64,000 bases of DNA from Burkholderia sp. SRS-W-2-2016. GTDB taxonomy: Bacteria > Pseudomonadota > Gammaproteobacteria > Burkholderiales > Burkholderiaceae. The stretch spans positions 1 through 64,000 of the forward strand of contig NZ_MSDV01000067.1 of assembly GCF_001931485.1 (NCBI RefSeq), in the 5' to 3' direction. Numbering within the stretch: the first letter of the stretch is position 1; each line of letters starts with the position of its first letter. Positions 1 to 9,445 of this stretch are shown here, piece after piece. The position numbers and the translations under genes were made by a program. The notes under the pieces were generated by a model that searched no databases, was not told the origin of the DNA, and saw nothing but the letters and a program-made list of their open reading frames with translations.

Positions 1-3
1 CCC

Positions 4-915
4 TCACCCCCCTTCAAACGACGGCAACGCCGCCACCGCCTCCGCAAAACAATCGATCAGATAATCACAAGCCGCCGTATTCAAAGCATCGCGCCTTGAC
101 ACGATCCCGACGGTGATCTGCGGCAAATTCTCCTCGACCGGAACCGCGACCACCCCCGCGTTGAACCAGGGCGATTCGAGAAAACTCTCCGGGCAGCACG
201 ACAGCAGATCGCTGTTCGCCGACATCGAAAAGCTGCCGCTGAACGAGCTGCACTCCATCACCACGCGCGGCGCGCCGGCGCCCATATCGACGAAATAATC
301 CTGTAGCACGCGGCCCATGCTTTCCGGCGTCGTGTTCAACATCCATTCCGCGCCGCCGAGTTCGAAAATCGAGCGCGCGTTGGCGAGCGGATGCCCCTTG
401 CGCGCGGAGATCATCAGCCGCGCTTCGAGCAGCGGCCGGAACTGGAATTCGTTCGACAGCTTGCTCTCGTCGAGCACCGCAATCGCGAAGTCGAGCGTGC
501 CGTCGCGCACGCCGGCCATCGCCTGGGTGAGAAAGCCTTCCTGCACCGATAGCCGCGTCATCGTCATGCGCTTTCGGAACATCCGGATCGCGCGCGGCAG
601 GTACTTCAGCGAAATCAGCGGCGTCACCGCGCACGACACCACACCGCCCTCCATCCCCGCGAGCCGGTAGACGTCCTCGCGCGCATGCTGCATCTCCGCG
701 AGGATCAGCTTCGCGCGCGTATAGATCGCGCGGCCGAACGGCGTCAGTTGCGCGCCGCGCGCGCTGCGTGCGACCAGCGTCACGCCGAGGTCCTGTTCGA
801 GTTCGCGGATCGCCTTGGTGAGGGCCGGTTGCGACAGACAGACGGTTTTCGCCGCGGCACGCAGGCTGCCGTGTTCGGCAATCGCGACGAGCGCGCGTAG
901 CTGGTTGTGCTTCAA
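4..915 (-). CDS. LysR-family transcriptional regulator
   Basis: The protein has the LysR layout: an N-terminal winged helix-turn-helix (motif LRAAAKTVCLSQPALTKAI, about residues 15-35) and a C-terminal substrate-binding co-inducer domain, about 303 aa in all, which is the family's usual length. The reading frame stays open back to 1083, but the first 56 residues of that extension do not resemble a LysR start. A TTG at 915-913 gives MKHNQLRALVAIAEHGSL, the expected beginning, so I chose it; no good Shine-Dalgarno is visible. It is divergent from the transporter and amidase genes and probably controls them through the dyad at 1050-1066. The effector is not predictable from sequence. Confidence 0.88.
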   Translation of the reverse strand: MKHNQLRALVAIAEHGSLRAAAKTVCLSQPALTKAIRELEQDLGVTLVARSARGAQLTPFGRAIYTRAKLILAEMQHAREDVYRLAGMEGGVVSCAVTPLISLKYLPRAIRMFRKRMTMTRLSVQEGFLTQAMAGVRDGTLDFAIAVLDESKLSNEFQFRPLLEARLMISARKGHPLANARSIFELGGAEWMLNTTPESMGRVLQDYFVDMGAGAPRVVMECSSFSGSFSMSANSDLLSCCPESFLESPWFNAGVVAVPVEENLPQITVGIVSRRDALNTAACDYLIDCFAEAVAALPSFEGG

Positions 916-1049
916 GTTTGAAAATCCGCGATGAATAACGAACGGATCCTGGGGGCAGCCCCCAGGCGCGAGAACGGGCCATGCTACCGCAGAGCCCCTG
1001 CCCGGACCATGCGGCATAGCCCGAACCTCCCGCCCATCCCTACACGCGC

Positions 1050-1066
1050 GATAACCATCTGTTATC
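1050..1066. promoter_or_regulatory. Putative LysR operator (T-N11-A dyad)
   Basis: GATAAC, five bases, GTTATC forms a perfect 6-bp dyad. It contains the classical LysR box T-N11-A (T1052 to A1064). It lies in the gap between the divergent lysR and transporter genes, where such regulators bind. The assignment to this regulator is inferred from position. Confidence 0.6.
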
Positions 1067-1205
1067 ACAATCAGAAAAAGCAAAGCGGTGACTTTATTTT
1101 GTCCTCCTAGACTCTTCCTGTCGTCACGAGCCGGTCATGCAGACCTCGCACTCGGACGCGAGCGCCGTACCGACGAACGATTCACTCAAAACAGGAATGC
1201 CGTTC

Positions 1206-2516
1206 ATGAAGTCCACCTCCCTAGGTCCCTCCGCGCTTGCATCGGCGACACCCACGAGTTCCATCTCGACCCGCGGGCTGATCGTCGCGACCACGATCGG
1301 CAACGCGTTCGAGTTCTTCGATCTGACCGTCTACAGCTTCTTTGCGGTGCTGCTCGGCAAGCTGTTCTTTCCGCTCGCCAGCGCGCAACAGCAGTTGCTG
1401 CTGTCGGTGGGCACGTTCGGTGTCGGCTTCGTCGCGCGGCCGTTGGGCGGCATGATGTTCGGCGTGATCGCCGACCGCTTCGGGCGCGTCGCCGCGATGA
1501 ACATGACGCTGCTCGCGATGGCGCTCGGCACCGGCATGATCGGCCTCACGCCGACCTATGCGCAGATCGGCATCGCCGCGCCGCTGCTGGTGCTCGCCGC
1601 GCGGATCCTGCAGGGCTTCTCGGCGGGCGGCGAAGTCGGCGTGGCGACCACGCTGCTCGCCGAGCGCGCGAGCGTCGGCCGGCGCGGTTTCATCACCAGC
1701 TGGCAGTTCGCGAGTCAGGGCGGCGCCGCGCTCGCCGGTTCGCTGGTGGGCTTTCTGCTGTCGCACTTTCTCGATACGGCCGCGCTCGAAAGCTGGGGCT
1801 GGCGCATCCCGTTTCTCGCCGGCGTGCTGATCGCGCCGCTCGGTCTGTACCTGCGCTCGCGCATCGGCGACGACGCGCCGCCGGCCGACGAGGCCAAGCA
1901 AGCCGGACACGGCGTGCTGCGCACGGTGCTGACGCGCGACCGCAAGCCACTGCTGTTCGCGCTGCTGCTGGTGATCGGCGGCACCTCGGCTCATTTCATC
2001 GTGCTGTACTACATGTCCACCTACGCGATCAAAGTGCTGCATCTGCCGATGGATACGGCGATGTGGTGCGGGATTCTGTCCGGCGCGGTGATGCTGGTGA
2101 TGGCGCCGATCGGCGGCAGCTGGTCGGATCGCTTCGGCCGCAAGCGCGTGACCTTCATCTCGCGGGTGTTGCTCACGCTGCTGATCCTGCCGGGCTTTGT
2201 CGCGATCACGCATCAGCCGTCGATCGTCACGCTTTATCTGGTGGTCTGCGCTCTTGCGGCGTTGCACTCGATCAATGCCGGCGCGACCGGACCGCTGCTG
2301 CCCGAGCTGTTTCCGCGCGGCACCCGCGCGACCGGGCTGTCGCTGTCCTATGCGGCGGGCGTATCGATCTTCGGCGGTTTCGCGCAATTCATCGTGACCT
2401 GGCTGATAGGCGCGACCGGCGAGCCGACTTCGCCGGCCTGGTACGTGATCGTCTGCGGCGTGCTTTCGCTGGTGCCGCTCGCGTTCATCCGCGAACGATC
2501 CAACGAGGAAATCTGA
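1206..2516 (+). CDS. MFS transporter, metabolite:H+ symporter (MHS) type
   Basis: This is a 12-transmembrane major facilitator protein of about 436 aa. The N-terminus, with NAFEFFDLTVYSFFAVLLG in the first membrane segment, is typical of the MHS branch (ShiA/ProP/citrate-type importers), as is the loop motif ADRFGRVAAMN and its second-half counterpart WSDRFGRKR. An in-frame ATG lies upstream at 1137, but the ATG at 1206 is preceded by AGGA at 1193-1196 with good spacing, so it is preferred. It is followed by an amidase gene 60 bp downstream in the same direction, suggesting uptake of an amide or a related organic acid. The substrate is unknown. Confidence 0.85.
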   Translation: MKSTSLGPSALASATPTSSISTRGLIVATTIGNAFEFFDLTVYSFFAVLLGKLFFPLASAQQQLLLSVGTFGVGFVARPLGGMMFGVIADRFGRVAAMNMTLLAMALGTGMIGLTPTYAQIGIAAPLLVLAARILQGFSAGGEVGVATTLLAERASVGRRGFITSWQFASQGGAALAGSLVGFLLSHFLDTAALESWGWRIPFLAGVLIAPLGLYLRSRIGDDAPPADEAKQAGHGVLRTVLTRDRKPLLFALLLVIGGTSAHFIVLYYMSTYAIKVLHLPMDTAMWCGILSGAVMLVMAPIGGSWSDRFGRKRVTFISRVLLTLLILPGFVAITHQPSIVTLYLVVCALAALHSINAGATGPLLPELFPRGTRATGLSLSYAAGVSIFGGFAQFIVTWLIGATGEPTSPAWYVIVCGVLSLVPLAFIRERSNEEI

Positions 2517-2576
2517 ACGACCGCCGCACCCGCGCCGCCGCTCTTCTTTCAATCTGTCCCGACGAAATAAACCGCC

Positions 2577-4094
2577 ATGTACGACACGCCGAATACCGCT
2601 TCTTCCGCTACCGCTTCTTCCGCTACCGCTTCTTCCGCTACCGCTTCTTCCGCTACCGCTCATTGCGCCACCGGCATCGATTCGCTATGCGAACTGCCCG
2701 CGCTCGGTTTGCTCGACCTGCAGAGCAAGCGCGAAGTGAGCGCGCTCGAGATTCTCGATGCCCACCTTGCCCGCATCGCCGCGGTCAATCCGCAAGTCAA
2801 CGCGCTCGTCACGCTCGGCGACAGCGAACAACTGCGCGCCCGCGCCCGGCAGATCGACACTCGCTGGGCGGCCGGCGAATGGCAAGGCGTATTACACGGG
2901 CTGCCGGTGTCGCAGAAAGACCTGACCGCGACGCGCGGGGTGCGCACCACCTACGGTTCGAAAGTGTTCGAGCATCACGTGCCTGAGCAGAGCGCGCTGA
3001 TCGCGCGACGCTGCGATGCGGCGGGCGCGCTGATGATCGGCAAATCGAACACGCCCGAATTCGGCGCGGGCTCGCATACGTTCAACGACGTGTTCGGCGT
3101 CACCCGCAACCCGTGGGATCTGAGCAAATCGGCGGGCGGCAGCAGCGGCGGCGCGGGGGCCTCGCTCGCGGCCGGGATGAATCCGCTCGCATGCGGCAGC
3201 GACATGGGCGGTTCGCTGCGCAATCCGGCCGCGTGGAACGGCGTCGTCGGCCTGCGGCCGTCGCCGGGCCGGGTGCCGCGCGCGCCCGATCTGAACGGCT
3301 GGGCGACGCTCGGCGTCGACGGTCCGATGGCGCGCAACGTCGCCGACACCGCGCTGCTGCTCAGCGCGATCGCCGGCCCGAGCGGCGAAACCGCGACCGA
3401 ACTCGGCGAGCCCGGCGCGACGTTCGCGCGGCCGCTGGCGCGCGATTTTCGTGGGGTGCGGGTCGCGTTCTCGGAGAGTCTCGCGGGGCTCGCGGTGGAC
3501 CCGGAAATCCGCCGCACGGTGCACGCGCAGGCGGCGGTGTTCGAAGCCCTCGGCTGCGAAGTCGTGTTCGCCGACCCGGATCTCGCGGACGCCGAGGAAG
3601 TGTTCCGGATGGAGCGCGCGTGGATGGTCGGCACGCTGGTCCAACAGCTCGACGCCGACGCGCAGTCGTTGCTCAAGCCCGAGATCGAGGACGAATGCCG
3701 GCTGCACCGCTCGCTGAGCGCGGCCGATCTCGGCCAGATGTTCGTGCGCAAGACCGCGCTGTTCCAGCGGATGCGCGCGTTCATGAACGTGCATCCGTTC
3801 TACGTGCTGCCCGCCACGCAGATGCATCCGTTCGACGCGTCGCTGCGCTGGCCCGCGTCGTTCATGGGCGAGCAATACACGTCGTATATCGACTGGATGC
3901 GTATCTGCTGGTATCTGTCCGCGACCGAAGCGCCGGTGCTCGCGGTGCCGTGCGGCTTCAGCGCGACGGGTTTGCCGATCGGCCTGCAGATCGCCGGCCG
4001 TTATCGCGACGACTGGGGCGTGCTGCAACTGGGCCATGCGTACGAGCAGGCTAGCGCGCGCAGTTGGATCAGGCCGCCGCTGACCGGCGCATAA
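2577..4094 (+). CDS. Amidase signature family hydrolase
   Basis: This is a cytoplasmic amidase of 505 aa that hydrolyses a carboxamide bond; the substrate is unknown. The amidase-signature Ser-cisSer-Lys triad is visible: Lys114 in GLPVSQKDLTA, the cis-Ser in SAGGSSGGAGAS (about Ser190) and the nucleophile Ser213 in GSDMGGSLRNPA. The conserved domain begins only near residue 34. The first 33 residues are low-complexity, encoded by a 15-bp tandem repeat, and are probably a disordered tail. A start after the repeat has no good candidate ATG, so the first ATG is kept. It is co-directional with the MHS transporter 60 bp upstream and probably shares its transcript and LysR control. Confidence 0.88.
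   Translation: MYDTPNTASSATASSATASSATASSATAHCATGIDSLCELPALGLLDLQSKREVSALEILDAHLARIAAVNPQVNALVTLGDSEQLRARARQIDTRWAAGEWQGVLHGLPVSQKDLTATRGVRTTYGSKVFEHHVPEQSALIARRCDAAGALMIGKSNTPEFGAGSHTFNDVFGVTRNPWDLSKSAGGSSGGAGASLAAGMNPLACGSDMGGSLRNPAAWNGVVGLRPSPGRVPRAPDLNGWATLGVDGPMARNVADTALLLSAIAGPSGETATELGEPGATFARPLARDFRGVRVAFSESLAGLAVDPEIRRTVHAQAAVFEALGCEVVFADPDLADAEEVFRMERAWMVGTLVQQLDADAQSLLKPEIEDECRLHRSLSAADLGQMFVRKTALFQRMRAFMNVHPFYVLPATQMHPFDASLRWPASFMGEQYTSYIDWMRICWYLSATEAPVLAVPCGFSATGLPIGLQIAGRYRDDWGVLQLGHAYEQASARSWIRPPLTGA
2595..2660. repeat. 15-bp tandem repeat within the amidase gene
   Basis: The unit ACCGCTTCTTCCGCT occurs four times perfectly (2595-2654), followed by six bases of a fifth. It is in frame and encodes TASSA repeats. 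Because the unit is five codons long, copy-number change alters tail length without frameshift. Confidence 0.95.
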
Positions 4095-4120
4095 CAGGGC
4101 CTATAGCGCTGAGCGGCGGG

Positions 4121-4156
4121 GTACAGCGGCAACGTACAGCGGCAACGTACAGCAAC
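4121..4156. repeat. 13-bp direct repeat upstream of porin
   Basis: GTACAGCGGCAAC occurs twice head-to-tail (4121-4133, 4134-4146), followed by a degenerate third copy GTACAGCAAC. It lies in the gap between the amidase and porin genes, about 130 bp before the porin start. The function is unknown; it could be slippage or a regulatory repeat. Confidence 0.8.
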
Positions 4157-4288
4157 GCCCCCGTTCACGGCGCCCCCCTCCACTTCCGTTGTCCCCAGAC
4201 GGCCTACTCCAGGCCGGCTGGTCTTTCGCGTGCCCGCTCCGCGCGGCGCGCGCCTGTTCGTGCAATCTCAATCCGAGCGTCAAACCAT

Positions 4289-5491
4289 ATGAAAAAATCG
4301 CTTCTCGCAGTTTGCGCGGCGGCCGCCGCACCCGCGTTCGCATACGCCCAAAGCTCCGTCACGCTGTACGGGATCGTCGATCAGGGCCTGAGCTATTTCA
4401 GCAACGCCGCGACCACCAACGCCAACGGCAGCGTGTCCGGCCACAGCGCCGTGCGTCTGCTGAGCGGCGTGATGCAGCAAAGCCGCTGGGGCTTGCGCGG
4501 TTCCGAGGATCTCGGCGGCGGTCTCAAGACGATCTTCGTGCTGGAAAACGGCTTCGATGCGAGCACCGGCAAGGCCGCGCAAGGCGGCCTGCTGTTCGGC
4601 AAGAAGGCGTTCGTCGGGATGTCGTCGCCGTACGGCACGCTCACGCTCGGCCGCCAGTACGACACCAACGTCGATATGCTCGGCACGATGGAAGGCGCGG
4701 GCCAATGGGGCGGCTATATGGCCGCGCATCCGGGCGACCTCGACAACATCAACAACACCAACTCGACCAACAACGCGATCAAGTACACCAGCAACACCTA
4801 TGGCGGTTTCACGGTCGCGGGCATGTTCAGCCCGGGCGGCGTGGCCGGCAACTTCGCGCGCAACCGGATCTGGTCGCTGTCGGCGGGCTACGTGGGCGGC
4901 GCGCTGTCGCTTGCGGCCGGGTATCTCGACGTGCAAAACCCGAACACCGGGTTCTACGGCAATACCGGCAGCCCGGCCGCGGTCGTCAACGGCGTGCCGG
5001 GCAGCAATATGGTGTCGCCGGTTTATTCGGGCTATGCGTCGGCGCAGTCGCTGGCCGTTGCGGCCGCGGCCGCCGCGTGGACCATCGGGCCGGCCACTGC
5101 CGGCGTGGTCTACTCGAACACGCGCTTTCGCAATCTGGGGGATCTGTCGTCGGGGCCCAATCCGCACGGGTTGAGCGGGACCGCCGCGTTCAACAACGTC
5201 GAGGTCAATTTCCGCTACCAGTTCACGCCGCTGCTGCTGTGGGGCGTCGCGTACAACTACACGCGCGGCGCGTCGGTCGGCGGACACGATGGCGCGACCT
5301 ATAACCAGATCGCGTCGGGCGTCGACTATCTGCTGTCCAAGCGCACCGACGTGTATCTGATCGGCGTCTATCAGCAGGCGTCGGGGACGGATTCGACCGG
5401 CAATGCGGCGGTGGCTGCGATTAACGGACCGTCCGCGTCGGCGAATAACAAGCAGGCGGTAGTCCGCGTCGGGATGCGGCACAAGTTCTGA
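4289..5491 (+). CDS. Gram-negative porin (Burkholderia trimeric type)
   Basis: This is a 400-aa outer-membrane beta-barrel porin for passive diffusion of small solutes. It starts with a Sec signal peptide (MKKSLLAVCAAAAAPAFAYA, cleavage before QSSVTLYG). SSVTLYGIVDQGL is the first barrel strand seen in most betaproteobacterial porins. Further hallmarks are QSRWGLRGSEDLGGGL and the C-terminal strand VVRVGMRHKF ending in Phe, the signal recognised by BamA. The start is the ATG just before the signal peptide; in-frame sequence upstream from 4064 is not protein-like. It may serve as the outer-membrane entry for the neighbouring transporter's substrate, but it could equally be a general porin. Confidence 0.93.
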   Translation: MKKSLLAVCAAAAAPAFAYAQSSVTLYGIVDQGLSYFSNAATTNANGSVSGHSAVRLLSGVMQQSRWGLRGSEDLGGGLKTIFVLENGFDASTGKAAQGGLLFGKKAFVGMSSPYGTLTLGRQYDTNVDMLGTMEGAGQWGGYMAAHPGDLDNINNTNSTNNAIKYTSNTYGGFTVAGMFSPGGVAGNFARNRIWSLSAGYVGGALSLAAGYLDVQNPNTGFYGNTGSPAAVVNGVPGSNMVSPVYSGYASAQSLAVAAAAAAWTIGPATAGVVYSNTRFRNLGDLSSGPNPHGLSGTAAFNNVEVNFRYQFTPLLLWGVAYNYTRGASVGGHDGATYNQIASGVDYLLSKRTDVYLIGVYQQASGTDSTGNAAVAAINGPSASANNKQAVVRVGMRHKF

Positions 5492-5669
5492 CGGAGGCGA
5501 GCGTGGTGCTTGCGGGCGCCGCGCTGTCTCGCAGTCTTGCTGCTAGCGGTCGGCCGTTCGGCGATCAGGGCGCGGCGCTCGGCGGTCAGCGAGCAGCGGG
5601 CCTAACCCGCCGGCGGTCTGGTTCCGAATAGGCGCGCGCCGGCACATCGAAGCTGGCGGCGCGCCGGGT

Positions 5670-6197
5670 TCAGCGGACGTTCGCCGCGTCCGGCGTCGGA
5701 CGCGAATCGAGCGTCAGTTGCATGAACGCGAGATCGAGCCACTTGCCGAACTTCATGCCGACTTCGTTCATCCGGCCGACGTGCTTGAAGCCGAGCTTTT
5801 CGTGCAGCTGGATCGAGCCGGCGTTGTTCGCCTCGATGCCGGCGACCATCACGTGCTTGCCGATCGCGCGCGCCCGTTCGATCAGCGCCTGCATCAGCGC
5901 CCGGCCGATGCCCTTGCCGCGCGCGTTGCCATGCACATAAACCGAGTGCTCGACGGTGTGACGGTAGCCGTCGAACGCGCGCCAGTCGCCGAACGACGCG
6001 TAGCCGAGCGTCACGCCCTGTTCGTCGACCGCGACCAGCACCGGATAGCCGGCTTTCTGACGATCCGCGAGCCATGCCGAGCGGTTCGCGAGATCGACCA
6101 CCTTGTCGTTCCAGATGGCCGTCGTGTTGGCCACCGCGTCGTTGTAAATCGCGGTGATACGTTCGAGATCGGGCACGCCCGCGTCGCGGATTTCCAT
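5670..6197 (-). CDS. GNAT N-acetyltransferase, phosphinothricin/methionine-sulfoximine type
   Basis: This 175-aa cytoplasmic acetyl-CoA-dependent N-acetyltransferase resembles the Pat/Bar/MddA group, which acetylates phosphinothricin or methionine sulfoximine/sulfone. Seen in the sequence: an N-terminal IRDAGVPDLERITAIYNDAV, the acetyl-CoA loop HGNARGKGIGRALMQALI (Q/RxxGxG/A type) and the C-terminal segment EKLGFKHVGRMNEVGMKFG, which is close to the family pattern. GGGAG-like sequence lies about 8 bases before the ATG. The genes on either side do not indicate the natural substrate. Its exact substrate is inferred only at the family level. Confidence 0.85.
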   Translation of the reverse strand: MEIRDAGVPDLERITAIYNDAVANTTAIWNDKVVDLANRSAWLADRQKAGYPVLVAVDEQGVTLGYASFGDWRAFDGYRHTVEHSVYVHGNARGKGIGRALMQALIERARAIGKHVMVAGIEANNAGSIQLHEKLGFKHVGRMNEVGMKFGKWLDLAFMQLTLDSRPTPDAANVR

Positions 6198-6319
6198 GTT
6201 GAAGACTCCCCAGTCGGTCTACTATATTGCAGCGATGGTACACGATAATGGACGGGCTGGGTCAGCGGACGCAGGCACGATGAGGCCGCGCGCCCGCTTG
6301 CGGAGCATGACGACCGGGT

Positions 6320-6748
6320 TCAGCGCGTCTGCGCGTCGATCTGTTGCCGCAACTGCTTTTCCTGTTCCTGAAGTTCGGGCGTAAAAGCCTCGCCGAAATC
6401 CGCGGGTTCGAAGAACGGCCGGATTTCGATGTCCGAATCGCTGACCATCGGATTCGGGCAACGCTTGACCCATTCGATCGCTTCGTCCATCGACTGCACC
6501 TGCCACAGCCAGTACCCGGCGATCAATTCCTTGGTTTCGGCGAACGGGCCATCGATCACAGTGCGCTCCTTGCCCGAAAACCGCACCCGCACGCCGGCCG
6601 AACTCGGCTTCAGCCCGTCGCCGCCTTGCATGATTCCGGCCTTGACCAGTTCCTCGTTGTATTTACCCATCGCCGCGATGAGTTCCATGCTCGGCATCTG
6701 CCCGGCTTCGGATTCGGGGCTCGCCTTGACGATCACCATGACACGCAT
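6320..6748 (-). CDS. YciI-family protein (DGPF domain)
   Basis: This 142-aa protein has a ferredoxin-like YCII domain. The motif VIDGPFAETKELIAGYW contains the DGPF signature, and MRVMVIVKASPESEAG is the usual start of the group that is often encoded beside ECF sigma factors. No sigma factor is adjacent here. The biochemical role is not established; related YciI proteins are thought to be small enzymes. AAGGAG lies a few bases before the ATG, which supports this start. The gene reads away from the divergent PRC-barrel gene. Confidence 0.85.
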   Translation of the reverse strand: MRVMVIVKASPESEAGQMPSMELIAAMGKYNEELVKAGIMQGGDGLKPSSAGVRVRFSGKERTVIDGPFAETKELIAGYWLWQVQSMDEAIEWVKRCPNPMVSDSDIEIRPFFEPADFGEAFTPELQEQEKQLRQQIDAQTR

Positions 6749-6983
6749 TCGGTTTCTCCTTGGACGTCGATAGGGTTTGGAGGCTCATGCGCCTTCCTTG
6801 ACTACGACGAATGATCGGCGGAGCAATCGACACCCGCAAGCCGGGACGACGCTCATTGCCGCGCCTATCCGTTTCAGGCACATCTGATGCGTCGGTCCTG
6901 ATGTCGCCGCCGCGCGTCCGGCCCGTTTATCGAGGCCCGCGCGCGTGGTTCATCGAGCGACGTTTCTACCAAGGAGGCCTGCC

Positions 6984-7508
6984 ATGAATCAGCCCAATCA
7001 ACCCATCAGCGAGACCGATGCGCAACTCGCGCGCACGACCGATGCACCGGCCGACGGTCCGGGCCCCGATGTGATGGCCGCGGCGACGCTCGCCGGCCAT
7101 ACCGTGCTGAGCGCGGATGGCGACGACGTCGGCAAGATCAAGGACATCATGCTGGACGTGCGCGGTGGCCGCGTCGCGTATGCGGTGCTGGCGAGCGGCG
7201 GGTTTCTCGGCATCGGCGGCAAGCTGCTGGCGATCCCGTGGCCGTCGCTGACGCTCGACACCGCGCGCGAATGCTTCGTGCTGTCGGCGTCGTCCGAGCA
7301 GGTCAGGCAGGCGCCGGGCTTCGACAAGGACCACTGGCCGGCGATGGCCGATCCGGACTGGGCCACCCACGTGCATGCGTACTATCGCGCGCGTCCTTAC
7401 TGGACTCGCCGCGCGGAAGCGCCGCTCGACGAACGCGGCGATCTGCGCATCGGCGAGAGTGTCGGCGATGCGCCGGATTCGCCGGAGCGCGGCGATGTAA
7501 AGCTGTAA
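6984..7508 (+). CDS. PRC-barrel domain protein
   Basis: This 174-aa protein has a PRC-barrel domain at about residues 33-100 (LAGHTVLSADGDDVGKIKDI through the GGFLGIGGKLLAIPW core), followed by an acidic, aromatic-rich tail. PRC-barrels occur in photosynthetic reaction-centre H subunits and RimM, and in many stand-alone proteobacterial stress or envelope proteins whose role is poorly known. AAGGAGG at 6971-6977 is an excellent ribosome-binding site for the ATG at 6984, which excludes the in-frame extension from 6945. No signal peptide is seen. Confidence 0.85.
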   Translation: MNQPNQPISETDAQLARTTDAPADGPGPDVMAAATLAGHTVLSADGDDVGKIKDIMLDVRGGRVAYAVLASGGFLGIGGKLLAIPWPSLTLDTARECFVLSASSEQVRQAPGFDKDHWPAMADPDWATHVHAYYRARPYWTRRAEAPLDERGDLRIGESVGDAPDSPERGDVKL

Positions 7509-7715
7509 CAACGGCGCTGACGATGGCGGTTGGGCGGCGCTCCGTCCAACCGCCCGCCCTGCGACAACCTGCCCTGCCTCGGCCATTGCGAAAAGCCTTC
7601 AGTTTTCTGAAAAGAGGCCGACAAATCATTTGCGTCGCGTACGCCCAGTATCCGGGCGCGGCCCGCCGTCGCCCCTTTCCTCCCCCCGCGAAGTCAAGAA
7701 AACCAGCTTAAAACC

Positions 7716-9269
7716 ATGCAGTTCTCGAACCTGAAAATCGGTACCCGCCTCGCGGCGGGTTTTGTCGCGGTATTGCTTCTGGCCGGCCTGACCGTCGGCA
7801 TCGGCATCGCGATGCTCGAACGCCTGAATAACCAGGCGTCGGTCGTCGAACAGTTACAGCTGCCGCGCCTGCTCAATGCGAATGCGGCGGATCACCAACT
7901 CGGCGCGATCGCGGTGGCGGTGCGCAACCTGCTGCTCAACGACGATCCAGCGGTCCAGCAGCGCTCGCTCGAAGCGATCGCGTCGGCTCGCAAAAGCCTG
8001 CAGGCCACCAACGAAGAGCTGTTCAAAACGCTCGCACGCCCCGCCGTGCGCGATGCGCTGCGCGAGCACAGCGCGAACTACGATCGCGTGATCCTGACGA
8101 TCCTCGACAAGCAGGCGCAGGGGCTGCGCTCGCAAGCGATCGAAACGCTGAACCGGGATCTGCTGCCGATCTTCGTCGCGTATTCGGCGACCCTCGAGGA
8201 CATCAAGCAGTACCAGGTCACGGGGACCAAAAAGGCCACGGCGGCGGTTTCGCAGATCGCCGAAACCAGTTGCCTGATTCTGGCGGGTCTCGGCGTCGCG
8301 GCGCTGGTCGTGAGCGCGGTGCTCGGCTGGATCATCACGCGCAGCATCACCCGGCCGCTCGCCGACGCGCTGCGGATCGCCACCACCGTCGCGCAGGGCG
8401 ATCTGACGCAACGCATCGACGTGACCAGCACCGACGAAACCGGACGCCTGCTCGCGGCGCTCCGGGACATGAGCGACAGTCTCGGCAAGGTCGTGGTCGA
8501 AGTGCGCAAGGGTTCCGAGGCGGTCGCGACCGCCACCCGCGAGATCGCGACCGGCAATACCGATCTGAGCGCGCGCACCGAGCAACAGGCGGCGTCGCTG
8601 CAGGAAACCGCGTCGAGCATGGAGCAGTTGACGTCGACCGTGCGGCAGAACGCCGAAAACGCGAAACAGGGCAGCGTGTTCGCGAGCAATGCGTCGGAAG
8701 TCGCCACGCGGACCGGCGAAGTGGTCGGACGGGTCGTGCAGACGATGCACGACATCTCGGAGAGCTCCGGCAAGGTCGCGGAGATCATCGGCACCATCGA
8801 AGGGATTGCGTTTCAGACGAATATCCTCGCGCTGAACGCGTCGGTCGAGGCCGCGCGCGCCGGCGAACAGGGCAAGGGTTTCGCGGTGGTCGCGAGCGAA
8901 GTGCGCACGCTCGCGCAACGGACCGCGGCCGCGGCGAAGGAAATCAAGGAGCTGATCGACGAATCGGTCGGGCGTGTGAAGACCGGCCAGGATCAGGTCA
9001 ACGAATCGGGCCGCACGATCGACGAAGTGGTGTCGGCGGTGCAACGTCTTACGGACCTGATGGGCGAGATTACCGCGGCGTCGGTCGAGCAGCACTCAGG
9101 CATAGAGCAGGTCAATCGCGCGGTCGTGCAGATGGATGAGGTCACGCAGCAGAACGCCGCGTTGGTCGAGCAGGCCGCCGCCGCTGCCGGTGCGCTGCAG
9201 GATCAGGCCGAGCAGCTGGTGCAGCGGGTCGGCGTGTTCAAGGTGACCGGCGCGGCAGCGCGGTTCTAA
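7716..9269 (+). CDS. Methyl-accepting chemotaxis protein
   Basis: This is a transmembrane chemoreceptor of 517 aa. Layout: transmembrane helix 1 (about residues 9-30), a periplasmic four-helix-bundle sensor (about 31-187), transmembrane helix 2 (about 188-210, ending at WIITRSITRPL), HAMP (about 211-263) and a cytoplasmic signalling domain. The conserved hairpin tip is near residue 363-390 (IAFQTNILALNASVEAARAG). The tip has NASVEAAR where NAAVEAAR is commoner. The protein ends at KVTGAAARF without a CheR-binding pentapeptide. The ligand is unknown. No other chemotaxis genes are nearby, so it is an orphan receptor. Confidence 0.93.
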   Translation: MQFSNLKIGTRLAAGFVAVLLLAGLTVGIGIAMLERLNNQASVVEQLQLPRLLNANAADHQLGAIAVAVRNLLLNDDPAVQQRSLEAIASARKSLQATNEELFKTLARPAVRDALREHSANYDRVILTILDKQAQGLRSQAIETLNRDLLPIFVAYSATLEDIKQYQVTGTKKATAAVSQIAETSCLILAGLGVAALVVSAVLGWIITRSITRPLADALRIATTVAQGDLTQRIDVTSTDETGRLLAALRDMSDSLGKVVVEVRKGSEAVATATREIATGNTDLSARTEQQAASLQETASSMEQLTSTVRQNAENAKQGSVFASNASEVATRTGEVVGRVVQTMHDISESSGKVAEIIGTIEGIAFQTNILALNASVEAARAGEQGKGFAVVASEVRTLAQRTAAAAKEIKELIDESVGRVKTGQDQVNESGRTIDEVVSAVQRLTDLMGEITAASVEQHSGIEQVNRAVVQMDEVTQQNAALVEQAAAAAGALQDQAEQLVQRVGVFKVTGAAARF

Positions 9270-9299
9270 GCAGAGCGCAGAGCGGTTCGCGGGCGCCCG

Positions 9300-9325
9300 G
9301 CGTTGCATCGAAAAGGATGCAACGC
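9300..9325. terminator. Hairpin downstream of chemoreceptor gene
   Basis: GCGTTGCATC and GATGCAACGC form a perfect 10-bp stem with a six-base loop, 31 bp after the chemoreceptor stop. There is no T-run after it, so it may be a processing or stability hairpin rather than a canonical intrinsic terminator. Confidence 0.45.
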
Positions 9326-9445
9326 AAGTCTCGCGAACGCCCGACACGCGACTTACCGCGCGGAACCTACCGCGCTAATCGGGTGCTAACCGTGCGCGGT
9401 AGCCGCCTTTGTTTTTTGCGTCGCGTCAGAAAGCTTGCGCGGTCG

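Noticed and set aside
1088..2986. Very long plus-strand open frame covering the transporter and amidase start
   Set aside because: Arginine/alanine-rich shadow of the real genes in another frame, caused by high GC; no domain.
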